From Clostridia bacterium (GTDB lineage Bacteria; Bacillota; Clostridia; Oscillospirales; Acutalibacteraceae), in the NCBI GenBank assembly GCA_017399065.1, contig JAFQEL010000008.1, positions 28,252 to 92,251 on the forward strand: 64,000 nt of DNA, given 5' to 3'. Both the position numbers and the translations under genes were made by a program. Below are positions 40,988-48,928 of this stretch, one piece after another. Under the pieces are notes generated by a model. It saw only the letters and a list, made by a program, of their open reading frames with translations, was not told where the DNA came from and did no database searches. Numbering within the stretch: the stretch's first letter is position 1; every line of letters begins with the position of its first letter.

Positions 40988-43588
40988 ATGTTTAAGCGTT
41001 TAATATCCGCAATACTTTCTTTTTTTATGATGCTGTCAAATATGCTGTTTTCCGATGTAGCGAATAACGATGAGCTTCGCATTGTTGTGCCTGAAAACTG
41101 GGAGCTCCTTGTTGGCGACAGCCGAACGGTTGAATGTGTTTTTGACGAGAAAATTACCGAGCGTAAACTCGAGTGGAGTGTTGAGCCTGCCGATGTTGCA
41201 AGCGTTGATAAATGGGGCAGGGTAACAGCACTCAAAGCAGGTGAGGCTACCGTTACAGCAAAGGGAAACGGTTTTGAGGACAGTGTACAGCTCAATGTTG
41301 TTACAACACCAACTATGATGTCGGTGCAGAATAAAACAGTCATGTACGGACACGAGCCTGTTGAGCAGGTTGATAACCTGCAAAAGATAGTAACCCGTTA
41401 CGCTAACGGTGATCCGAATGTGCCGGAATTTGTTACATCAATTACAAATTACGGTTATTATAAATCTGCTGTTACGGCTGACGGTGCAGTGTGGCAGATT
41501 ACATCCTACGGTGTTCTGCGTACAGACAAAAATGCGCCAACCGAAAGGGATATCGAGCAGCGTTTTATGGGTGACCGATATTTTTATTCCAACGATACAT
41601 CGCGTGTTAGGGCTATTCTTCCCGACGGTAAAAACGGAATATGGACAGTAATGGATAACGGATATACCCACATTGAAATGGTAGAAATGAGCGGCACTGA
41701 AAAAGCAACTCTTATGAGTGCCGAAACTCAGCAGAAGGTCGACCGATACGGTATGACCGATGCAGGGTATCAGTCAGGCGATAGTTGGGTTGCACATGAA
41801 AACGATAACGACGGATTGTGGACTTCAATGTACGGCGGCGGTGAATTGATGCGATATGCGGCAGTACGCGATGACCCCAATGCATCGCCCGAAGAAGTTG
41901 AGGCGGCAAAGCAGGCGGCATACCGTTCTGCCGAGGCTGTGCTTATGCTGTATTATATTTCAATGCGCTCAGGCACGACCGAGGCGTATGTGCGTTACCA
42001 GACTAACGAAAATGTTCCGGGTTCAAAGGAGGATCGCTGGCTTTCAGCTAATGCGCTTGAAGCAGGCGGTGATCCGAGCTTTATGGTGCCGCAGAAGAGT
42101 CCTTCACAGCTTTATAAAGAGAGTGCACTTTCCCTCGCTCTTTTCGGCTCAGCCAAAAAATATCGCACAGAAGGTTTTTATTATCCCGTATCGGCAGACA
42201 GCTGGTCAAACCCTGCTGAAAACCCCGATACAGAGTATGAGAAGCAGACAAGGTTGCTTGAGGGATTCCCTGTTCGCACATATTCACTCAGTACAGAGAG
42301 TTTTACTCCCAGCGGAACTATCCATTGGGAAATTAACAGTGACGGTACAGCAACAGGTGTTTCGACCAAGACACCCGATTCCGGCGAATATCTTGTTAAC
42401 AACGAAAATCTTCGCGGCGTTACAATAGATGCTTCAAAGCAAGTACCCGAAAGGCTCTGGAATGATTTGCTGGGTAGCGAAGTTGCACCCGATATGGTTA
42501 CTTATAAAACTGATACGAGTGCCGATGAGCTTGTAGGTCATATGTTTATATTCAAACTCATCAATGATATAATTGCTCCTGAAGACCCTGAAATAAAAGC
42601 TATTCTTGTTGAGGCTGTTGACAGCCTTGCGCAACACCTGAGCGATAACAGCTATATGCTTTGTGACGGTACGGGTCAGCCTACGAGCTGGGGTAACTTC
42701 GGTCGCACCGTATTTTGCGCAGGTACATCAGTTGCTCAGTCACCCCTTCATGCATTGGTGCTTCTCAATATTTTCAAAACAGCCGCATATATAACGGGTT
42801 ATCAGAAATGGGAAGATGAGTATCGAATGGCGGCACTTGACCCGGCTTACGAATATGCTGAAGTTGTTTCACAGTATAAAGAGCGTATGCTTGCGGCTAT
42901 TGAGCTTACTGTTGCTAACGAAACAATTCCGCTTCTCGGCAGCGTTATAGACAAGCTTAAAAACACAAACTTGATGGAGTCACTCTACAGGCTTGTTATT
43001 AACTATTCCGATGAAGAAATGGCAATGCTCGGATTTTATACAATATTCGGTATGGAGACCGATAAAGAGCTTCTTGAAATTTACCGCAGTGCAATTGATG
43101 ACTGGTGGGTATCGATAAAATACAGCCAGAATCCGCTTTGGTACTATGTGTACCAGCTTGCGTATCCGAATACAAATATCACCGATGCTTACGGAAACAA
43201 TATAGTTGAGCTTGCCGCATGGTCACTGAGCAGACATCCTACCAATACAATGATGTACTGTGCATCTAATAAAAACCGTGACGATATTGCTGAGCTTGAT
43301 TTATCGGTTATCGGAATAAAAACGGACAGTACGCTTACATACAATAAGCTCACGAGCAAGTCGTTGCCGAATGTTTCGCAGGATGCACCTATAACCGATA
43401 TTATCAGTTTTGTGCTTACTGCACTCAATCTCGATTGGGATGTCGCTCCGCCCGATGAGCGTAGCGTTTACAAGTACAATACAAATTCGTATACCCTTAC
43501 CCGTTGGCATCTGCCGTATTGTACGCAGGCATCTACAACATATACTTTGCCTTACTGGATGGGTGTGTACCACGGTATGCTTGAATAA
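40988..43588 (+). CDS. Large exported Ig-like protein with helical C-terminal domain
   Basis: An 866-residue protein. The hydrophobic N-terminus (FKRLISAILSFFMMLSNMLFS) is a short, Phe/Met-rich export signal. Residues about 30-105 are a Big_2-type Ig domain (LEWSVEPADVASVDKWGRVTALKAGEATVTAKG). Residues about 150-290 have propeller-like turns (NGIWTVMDNGYTHIEM, NDGLWTSMYGGGELMRYAA). From about 300 it is mostly helical, resembling an alpha/alpha toroid (AAKQAAYRSAEAVLMLYYI, LHALVLLNIFKTAAYITGYQKWEDEYR). No catalytic residues were assigned. GGGAGAG precedes the ATG, and a terminator ends the block. It could be a surface polysaccharide-binding or lyase-like protein. Confidence 0.72.
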   Translation: MFKRLISAILSFFMMLSNMLFSDVANNDELRIVVPENWELLVGDSRTVECVFDEKITERKLEWSVEPADVASVDKWGRVTALKAGEATVTAKGNGFEDSVQLNVVTTPTMMSVQNKTVMYGHEPVEQVDNLQKIVTRYANGDPNVPEFVTSITNYGYYKSAVTADGAVWQITSYGVLRTDKNAPTERDIEQRFMGDRYFYSNDTSRVRAILPDGKNGIWTVMDNGYTHIEMVEMSGTEKATLMSAETQQKVDRYGMTDAGYQSGDSWVAHENDNDGLWTSMYGGGELMRYAAVRDDPNASPEEVEAAKQAAYRSAEAVLMLYYISMRSGTTEAYVRYQTNENVPGSKEDRWLSANALEAGGDPSFMVPQKSPSQLYKESALSLALFGSAKKYRTEGFYYPVSADSWSNPAENPDTEYEKQTRLLEGFPVRTYSLSTESFTPSGTIHWEINSDGTATGVSTKTPDSGEYLVNNENLRGVTIDASKQVPERLWNDLLGSEVAPDMVTYKTDTSADELVGHMFIFKLINDIIAPEDPEIKAILVEAVDSLAQHLSDNSYMLCDGTGQPTSWGNFGRTVFCAGTSVAQSPLHALVLLNIFKTAAYITGYQKWEDEYRMAALDPAYEYAEVVSQYKERMLAAIELTVANETIPLLGSVIDKLKNTNLMESLYRLVINYSDEEMAMLGFYTIFGMETDKELLEIYRSAIDDWWVSIKYSQNPLWYYVYQLAYPNTNITDAYGNNIVELAAWSLSRHPTNTMMYCASNKNRDDIAELDLSVIGIKTDSTLTYNKLTSKSLPNVSQDAPITDIISFVLTALNLDWDVAPPDERSVYKYNTNSYTLTRWHLPYCTQASTTYTLPYWMGVYHGMLE

Positions 43589-43599
43589 TATTTTTACAA

Positions 43600-43634
43600 A
43601 AACTGTCTCAACAAATCGTTGAGGCGGTTTTTTG
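43600..43634 (+). terminator. Terminator after the large exported protein gene
   Basis: AACTGTCTCAAC / GTTGAGGCGGTT stem followed by TTTTTT. Confidence 0.85.
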
Positions 43635-43650
43635 CATGTACCTGTTTTTC

Positions 43651-43679
43651 TTGACACATATTTACCGATATGCTAATAT
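43651..43679 (+). promoter_or_regulatory. Strong promoter of the VirD4-like ATPase operon
   Basis: A perfect TTGACA (43651-43656), 17 bases and TAATAT (43674-43679) with TG extended -10, 36 bases before the first start codon. Confidence 0.8.
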
Positions 43680-43714
43680 TAAATTTAATATATTAAATAA
43701 GAGGGGCGTGGAGT

Positions 43715-44572
43715 TTGTTGAATAATTACTATGATAAGCTTATGAGCTTCAAGGGCGCAGACGAGCTTAAAGAGCTGATAACAAAATGGAATACACTTTC
43801 CGAAAATATCAGCAAAAAAGCTTTTGATGCTCCTATAGTTTTACCCGACCTTTTTGTCTATACCCGTCCCGGCTACGGTAATACCAGGCTGCTTGCTATG
43901 CTTGCAGAGTATCTCGACTCAAAGCAGAATCTGATGAGCTTTTACGGTGACGTCAAGTTTTTCGAGTTCAGGCTTGATTACTGTGAGCCTCACAGCAGAT
44001 TTACGGAGCTTTACCGACTGATTGAGTCTGTTACGGCAGCGGCAGGCTTCCGCAGTGAGTTCAGAGGTATTATCCGTATCAATGTTGATGAGTGGGTAGG
44101 TCACCACAAAGAGAAACATTTCCTTGATTTCCTTCAGTTTCTCCAGATGAATACTTCCTACTGGATGATTGTTATGACTCTTTCCAATCACCGTGAGAAT
44201 GATGAAACGAAGGATATGGAACGTGTTGTAAGCATGTATCTGCGTATTGAAAAGTTTACTCTTCATCTGCCCGATAATAAGGAGCTTGTCCGCTTTGCCG
44301 CTGAGTATCTGGCAAAATACGGTCTTGAACTTGATGACGGTGCCTGGCAGGTGCTTGAAGATTCCGTAGCCGTTCTTCGTAAGAGTGAGTATTTCTACGG
44401 TCTGCATACCGTCAAAGATCTTTGCAGTGATATCGTTTATAACCTTTTCTCTGAGTCTACGGCAGTAGGTACGGTTATTACTGCAGATATGCTTGACGAT
44501 TTTTCGGCTGACAGCGAATATATAAAGAGAACCATCCGCAAAATCAAGAAGACGGCAACGCTCGGATTCTGA
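43715..44572 (+). CDS. Degenerate P-loop AAA-like protein, first gene of the VirD4-like operon
   Basis: A 285-residue protein with probable TTG start after GAGGGG. RPGYGNTRLL (about 51-60) looks like a Walker A loop, but the invariant Lys is replaced by Asn (GNT in place of GKT). IIRINVDEW (about 125) is a Walker-B-like strand with DE. YWMIVMTLSNH (about 150) is a sensor-1-like strand, and the C-terminal helical part resembles an AAA+ lid. It may therefore bind but not hydrolyse nucleotide, or be a structural partner of the ATPase encoded 17 bases downstream. No family is recognised. Its own promoter starts the operon. Confidence 0.6.
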   Translation: MLNNYYDKLMSFKGADELKELITKWNTLSENISKKAFDAPIVLPDLFVYTRPGYGNTRLLAMLAEYLDSKQNLMSFYGDVKFFEFRLDYCEPHSRFTELYRLIESVTAAAGFRSEFRGIIRINVDEWVGHHKEKHFLDFLQFLQMNTSYWMIVMTLSNHRENDETKDMERVVSMYLRIEKFTLHLPDNKELVRFAAEYLAKYGLELDDGAWQVLEDSVAVLRKSEYFYGLHTVKDLCSDIVYNLFSESTAVGTVITADMLDDFSADSEYIKRTIRKIKKTATLGF

Positions 44573-44589
44573 GTGATGAGGAGAAAGAA

Positions 44590-46053
44590 ATGGAATATAA
44601 ATACGGTAAATATCAGAACGTAAACCAGGAAACACGCTGGGCTACTATGGACGAAATAAAGCGCTCGGCAACATATATTAACTTGAGCGATGACAAATAT
44701 CCCACCGCGGGTGTACCTATCTTATCAGATGGTCATACAGCCTACGTTGACGGTGCGGACACACATACACTTATTTTCGGTGCTACGGGTTCCAAGAAAA
44801 CGAGACTTTTCTGTATGCCTGTGCTCAACTGTTTTATTAAGGCCGGTGAATCCTTTGTTGTAACCGATCCAAAGGGCGAGCTTTACAACAGAACGTCGGG
44901 TATGGCAGAGCAAAACGGTTACAAAACGGTAGTGCTCAATTTCCGTGATATCGGTAAGGGCGATATGTGGAATCCGCTCTCACTTCCTTACCGCATATAT
45001 CACAGCGATAAGCGCGATGATGCTGTTTCTATGCTCAACGATTTTGTCGCTACCGTTGCGGCTCCTCAGGTTCAGGGCACACAGGACCCATTCTGGTCGG
45101 AGATGGCTTCAGCCCTTGCTCTTGCCAATCTGCTTCTGCTTATGGAAGCGGCAGAGCCGGATGAAGTCAACGTTGCAAGTCTCGGTGCACTTTGTTCAAA
45201 CAGCTCAATCGAAAAGCTCAGAAAGCTCAGTGCGAATATGAGGCTTGATACAATAGCGGGTCTCAACTATGCAAATACTCTTATGAATCCCGAAAAGACG
45301 ATGAACTGTATTCTGTCATCGCTTTATGCTATGATACGCGTTTTCAATATCCAGAAGAATCTTACAAATATGCTCTCAGGTAATACTATGGATATTACGA
45401 AGTTCGGCAGAGAGAAAACGGCGGTTTATCTTATTATTCCGGACGAAAAGAGTACGTATCATTTTCTTATAACAACGTTTATCAAGCAGGCATACGAGGT
45501 GCTTATTGCCGAAGCACAGAAAGAAGAAAACAGAATGCTTCCCATACGCGTCAATTTTGTGCTTGACGAATTCTGTAACCTGCCCAAAATTCCCGATATG
45601 GCGTCGATGATATCTGCGGCAAGAAGCCGTAATATGCGATATATACTTGTTGCTCAGAGCCTGCATCAGCTCAAGGGCAGATACGGTGAGGATGCCGACA
45701 CGATCAAGGGCAACTGCGATAACTGGATTTTCCTTACATCAAAGGAGCTCGACCTGCTTACCGAGATAAGCTCACTGTGCGGTACTTACTATACACCTGA
45801 CGGACTTCAGCGCAGACTGATTTCTGTTTCCGAGCTTCAGCGTCTTGATAAGACGAAGGGTGAGGCTCTTATAATGCACTCCCGTCAGTATCCGATAATT
45901 TCAGAGATTGCTGATATTGATGATTATGAGATGTTCAAGGGCTATGCTCCGAAACCGCTTGCCGATTATGAGATGCCTGAAGCAAAAATGTTCAATCTTG
46001 AAAAGTTCTACCGTGATGTAATCAGAGAAGAGCGTCCGCTGCCTTTCTCCTGA
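44590..46053 (+). CDS. VirD4/TraG-like ATPase lacking membrane helices
   Basis: A 487-residue protein of the type IV coupling protein (TraG/VirD4) superfamily. It has Walker A GATGSKKT at residues 64-71, the GESFVVTDPKGELYNRT strand, MWNPLSLPY, the FWSEMASALALANLLLL segment, Walker B FVLDEFCNLP (Asp326-Glu327) and the YILVAQSLHQLKGRYG motif. The canonical Walker A Gly before Lys is replaced by Lys. Conjugative VirD4 proteins usually have two N-terminal membrane helices and relaxase or T4SS neighbours; none are seen here. GAGGAGA precedes the ATG. A cytoplasmic DNA- or protein-translocating motor with a non-conjugative role is possible. Confidence 0.85.
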   Translation: MEYKYGKYQNVNQETRWATMDEIKRSATYINLSDDKYPTAGVPILSDGHTAYVDGADTHTLIFGATGSKKTRLFCMPVLNCFIKAGESFVVTDPKGELYNRTSGMAEQNGYKTVVLNFRDIGKGDMWNPLSLPYRIYHSDKRDDAVSMLNDFVATVAAPQVQGTQDPFWSEMASALALANLLLLMEAAEPDEVNVASLGALCSNSSIEKLRKLSANMRLDTIAGLNYANTLMNPEKTMNCILSSLYAMIRVFNIQKNLTNMLSGNTMDITKFGREKTAVYLIIPDEKSTYHFLITTFIKQAYEVLIAEAQKEENRMLPIRVNFVLDEFCNLPKIPDMASMISAARSRNMRYILVAQSLHQLKGRYGEDADTIKGNCDNWIFLTSKELDLLTEISSLCGTYYTPDGLQRRLISVSELQRLDKTKGEALIMHSRQYPIISEIADIDDYEMFKGYAPKPLADYEMPEAKMFNLEKFYRDVIREERPLPFS

Positions 46054-46071
46054 TGGTAAGGAGGTCAACTT

Positions 46072-46932
46072 ATGATTGACTCAAACGGCAATAAAATAAC
46101 CGAAAAGGCTTCTGCTGTCGATACGGATTTTGCGTTATCTGAGTTGAAATTTCTGCTCAAGGGGTTGCGTAATAAACATTCACCCGAAAAGGCTATGAGT
46201 ATCGCAGAAGGAACAAAGCAGATATCAGACGGATATCAGGATCTGAGCCTTGAATTGATTGAAAAAATTTCAGATATCGAAAAAGAACTGGAGCGATATG
46301 TGCCTGATTCCGAAGATGAATCTTTTGTATGGGAGCTCGTTTATATTCTGCGAAACCTTGCCCAAAAGACAAGGGGTGATAAAAGTTTTAGCGATGAGGC
46401 TGCTGCGATAATACACAGGTCTGCATTGCTGTTTGACAAAATATGTGAAATAGTTCCCTCAGTACATAATTACATCTGTCGGGTCGGTGAGTATCGCCTG
46501 GAATCTTCTTACTGCACTAAATATCCGAAAACAAAAGAAGTACTGGATATAGCTGAAGAATTATTTGAACAGATAGAACCCAATAAAGAGCCTGTTTACC
46601 TGAGAAACGCAGGGGTATTGTATGTGTCTTTTTACGAATACTTTAAAGGTACGCGTAATAACATGTGTGCTTTTGCGGCTGTAAAAAAAGCTGTCGGCTA
46701 TGTTTACGAACTGAATAAAACAAAGCCCTCTTATGAAAATCTGAACAGACTGATTATATATTATCTGCCATATGCAAAGCAGGATAACTATGTTTATGCT
46801 GATGAGGCAGAGCGTCTGGATGAAATTATCGGTCTTACTCAGGCATGGTACTCAGATACTGATGACACCAATGCAAAAGAGCAGCTTGAGAAGCTTAAAG
46901 CTTTAAGAGCCGATTTTAAAAAGAAAAAATAA
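46072..46932 (+). CDS. Helical protein of unknown function, third gene of the ATPase operon
   Basis: A 286-residue, almost entirely helical and charged protein with repeat-like helix pairs (for example residues 80-120 and 150-215), possibly TPR-like. No motif, signal peptide or membrane segment is visible. Its C-terminus ends in a lysine run. AAGGAGG places the ATG, 18 bases after the VirD4-like gene. It is probably an adaptor or substrate of that ATPase, from context alone. I do not recognise a family. Confidence 0.6.
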   Translation: MIDSNGNKITEKASAVDTDFALSELKFLLKGLRNKHSPEKAMSIAEGTKQISDGYQDLSLELIEKISDIEKELERYVPDSEDESFVWELVYILRNLAQKTRGDKSFSDEAAAIIHRSALLFDKICEIVPSVHNYICRVGEYRLESSYCTKYPKTKEVLDIAEELFEQIEPNKEPVYLRNAGVLYVSFYEYFKGTRNNMCAFAAVKKAVGYVYELNKTKPSYENLNRLIIYYLPYAKQDNYVYADEAERLDEIIGLTQAWYSDTDDTNAKEQLEKLKALRADFKKKK

Positions 46933-46935
46933 AAA

Positions 46936-46985
46936 CAAGCAGTGAAAATTCGTTGTTGCGAATAATCACTGCTTATCTTATTTTA
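46936..46985. terminator. Terminator between the ATPase operon and permease
   Basis: AAGCAGTGAAAATTCG / CGAATAATCACTGCTT stem; a T-run lies on the plus side, and the stops at 46932 and 46993 are convergent. Confidence 0.8.
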
Positions 46986-46992
46986 CAAACAG

Positions 46993-48378
46993 TTATTTAC
47001 TTTTGCTCTTTTTGGTTTCCTTTTTTTCTTTTGCAAAAATCATACCGATTGCATTGATTATGATAAATATTATAAGGTAACCGATGACGAACCTCTGGTG
47101 AGAGTAGATCGTAGCGACCATCATAAAGATACATCCTGTAATAGCGATGATGGGTGCGATGAAACGATTGAATCCGTTAACTCCCTTGAGCTTAAACAGC
47201 ATCATAAAGAATATCGGAATATAGAGGAAATAGCTTGTGACAATGGGGAGCTCAGTCGGGTCGAAAGCAAAAATGCCTAAGCTCTGACCGAAGGATGAGA
47301 ACTGCGAGCAGTAGAAAAATACCATCCAGATAATGCACATAAGAAGGCCGAATGTTGCTGAGCTTGGTGCCATATTTGTTGCCTTGTCAACCTGAATGAA
47401 TAATTTGGGCTTTATACCTTCGTTTCGTGCCGCAAGTGCGTACATACCTCTTGAGCAAGCAAGTGTCAAACCGTTGAGTGTGCCGAAGCAGGATATGATA
47501 ACAAACACAAAAACAGCTGTGCCGCCTATCTTACCGAAAACAGCTTCGAATGCGAGTCTGGCACCTGTTTCACCGCCTTCCATCATTGTTGAGTTGGGAA
47601 TACCGCCTGCAAGGCCTACATAGTAAAGGATGTAGATGATAATAACGGCAAGTGAGCCGAAGACAAGTGCTTTAGGCAGGTTTTTCTTTGCGTCCTTAAG
47701 TTCCGCATTGATTGTGGTGGCAACAATCCAGCCGTCATACGCAAACGCAGTTGCACATATTGCGGTAAAAAGTGCAGGGCCGGTCTCGACTTCATTTACT
47801 ACAGTTGTGAAGTTTTCTATGGTGTAGCCTTTGGTAAGGCCGTAAACAGTGCCGACAATTGCCATAAGGAAGAGCGGAATAAGCTTGATGATTGTTGTGG
47901 AAACCTGAACCTTACCCGCGATAACGGGAGAGAGCAGGTTGATTGCAAAGCTCAGAATAAGATAGAAGCCTGCAAGCGTCATACAAAGACCGCCGGTTAT
48001 ATCAGCTTGGTCATGGAAAAACAGCACGCAGGTGTATCGTGCGGTAACCCAAGCCAGAGCCATTGTAAGGCAGGGATAATAAATCACGCTTGTGAACCAG
48101 CCGATAAAGTATGCGTACTTTTTGCCGACGAGAGCTTCTGCGTAGTCTACAAGTCCGTTGACCTTTTCAATTCGGTTTGCAAGAATTGAAAAAGCGTATG
48201 CACAGGCAAGCATAATAAGGCCGCCGGCAATCCAGGAAAGGATACCGAGCTTGAGGTTGCCGCCTGTTGCGTTGAGGATTTTTTCTGCTTTGAAAAAAAC
48301 ACCGCTGCCCACGACGACACCTGTTACCATTGCGATTGCCGTCATAAGTCCGTATTTTTTTGTCATTGTTGTTGACAT
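46993..48378 (-). CDS. APC-family amino acid permease
   Basis: A 461-residue, 12-helix transporter of the amino acid-polyamine-organocation family. It has TM1 AMVTGVVVGSGVFFKAEKIL (unwound GSG substrate site), TM6 CATAFAYDGWIVATTINAELKDAKKNLPKAL, the family's typical cytoplasmic loop, and GTLNGLTLACSRGMYALARNEG-type TM8 signatures. The resemblance is closest to L-amino-acid exchangers and transporters (LAT-like/SteT). A GGAG site eight bases upstream sets the start. The C-terminus is a lysine-rich tail. The substrate amino acid cannot be told from sequence. It is monocistronic and divergent from the SCIFF locus. Confidence 0.92.
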   Translation of the reverse strand: MSTTMTKKYGLMTAIAMVTGVVVGSGVFFKAEKILNATGGNLKLGILSWIAGGLIMLACAYAFSILANRIEKVNGLVDYAEALVGKKYAYFIGWFTSVIYYPCLTMALAWVTARYTCVLFFHDQADITGGLCMTLAGFYLILSFAINLLSPVIAGKVQVSTTIIKLIPLFLMAIVGTVYGLTKGYTIENFTTVVNEVETGPALFTAICATAFAYDGWIVATTINAELKDAKKNLPKALVFGSLAVIIIYILYYVGLAGGIPNSTMMEGGETGARLAFEAVFGKIGGTAVFVFVIISCFGTLNGLTLACSRGMYALAARNEGIKPKLFIQVDKATNMAPSSATFGLLMCIIWMVFFYCSQFSSFGQSLGIFAFDPTELPIVTSYFLYIPIFFMMLFKLKGVNGFNRFIAPIIAITGCIFMMVATIYSHQRFVIGYLIIFIIINAIGMIFAKEKKETKKSKSK

Positions 48379-48682
48379 TTTATCAACTCCGTATAATTTT
48401 GATACATTAGATTTTATATAAAAAAATCAATTAATGCAAGAGTTTTTTGAAAAACCTATAAAAATTATCGGCTTTTTATTGCAATTTATCCCTATCATCA
48501 AAATGAATTAAAGAAAAATAAATATAACTTTGTTAATAATGATAATATAAACATTTAAAAAGAGACCGTACTTCCTCCTTTGGTGCTTGACAGTACAGTG
48601 TGAGTTGTGATATACTTTATATGTATTTTAAGAGGGTGTTTTGTGTCCCTTGCAATATTATTTATGATTGGAGATAATTAAA
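48379..48682. other. Intergenic region between permease and SCIFF gene
   Basis: AT-rich and without a gene. It holds the divergent leaders of the permease (minus) and of the SCIFF peptide (plus). Apart from the SCIFF promoter at 48587-48616 I see no riboswitch-like or repeated structure. Confidence 0.6.
48587..48616 (+). promoter_or_regulatory. Strong promoter of the SCIFF peptide gene
   Basis: A perfect TTGACA (48587-48592), 18 bases, TATACT (48611-48616) with TGA extended -10. This fits abundant expression of the small peptide. Confidence 0.75.
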
Positions 48683-48832
48683 ATGGAGAGAATTAAGACT
48701 ATCGAAACAAAAGACCTTGTAAAGAGCTGTGAGAACGGCGGTTGCGGCGAGTGCCAGACTTCCTGCCAGTCTGCTTGCAAGACTTCCTGCGGTGTTGCTA
48801 ACCAGCAGTGCGAAAACTCTCAGGAAAACTAA
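48683..48832 (+). CDS. scfA: SCIFF ribosomal peptide precursor (six Cys in forty-five residues)
   Basis: A 49-residue peptide with leader MERIKTIETKDLVKS and a Cys-rich core in which CGECQTSCQSACKTSC is the hallmark of the SCIFF family found throughout Clostridia. It has seven cysteines (16, 21, 24, 28, 32, 36 and 43). In this family a radical SAM SPASM enzyme forms a thioether link between a core Cys and a Thr, giving a ranthipeptide. The biological role of SCIFF is unsettled; signalling has been proposed. A GGAG site lies 9 bases upstream of the ATG. The maturase gene follows after an attenuator-like hairpin. Confidence 0.97.
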   Translation: MERIKTIETKDLVKSCENGGCGECQTSCQSACKTSCGVANQQCENSQEN

Positions 48833-48858
48833 TTGCGTTTATTTTAATCAGCTATCAG

Positions 48859-48892
48859 ACAGGTAATACAGTTTGCTGTATTACCTGTTTTT
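48859..48892 (+). terminator. Attenuator-like terminator between SCIFF peptide and maturase
   Basis: ACAGGTAATACAG / CTGTATTACCTGT is a perfect 13-base stem with a 4-base loop followed by TTTTT. Partial read-through would give much more peptide than enzyme. Confidence 0.85.
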
Positions 48893-48928
48893 CTGTAATC
48901 AGCGATTACTTATGGAGTGAACAAATTA

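Noticed and set aside
43919..44635. 238-codon minus-strand frame opposite the AAA-like gene
   Set aside because: Antisense shadow of a gene with a consensus promoter; no ribosome site.
44590..46053. An integrated conjugative element around the VirD4-like gene
   Set aside because: No relaxase, VirB-type genes, integrase or direct repeats are visible on either side; the neighbours are chromosomal metabolism genes.
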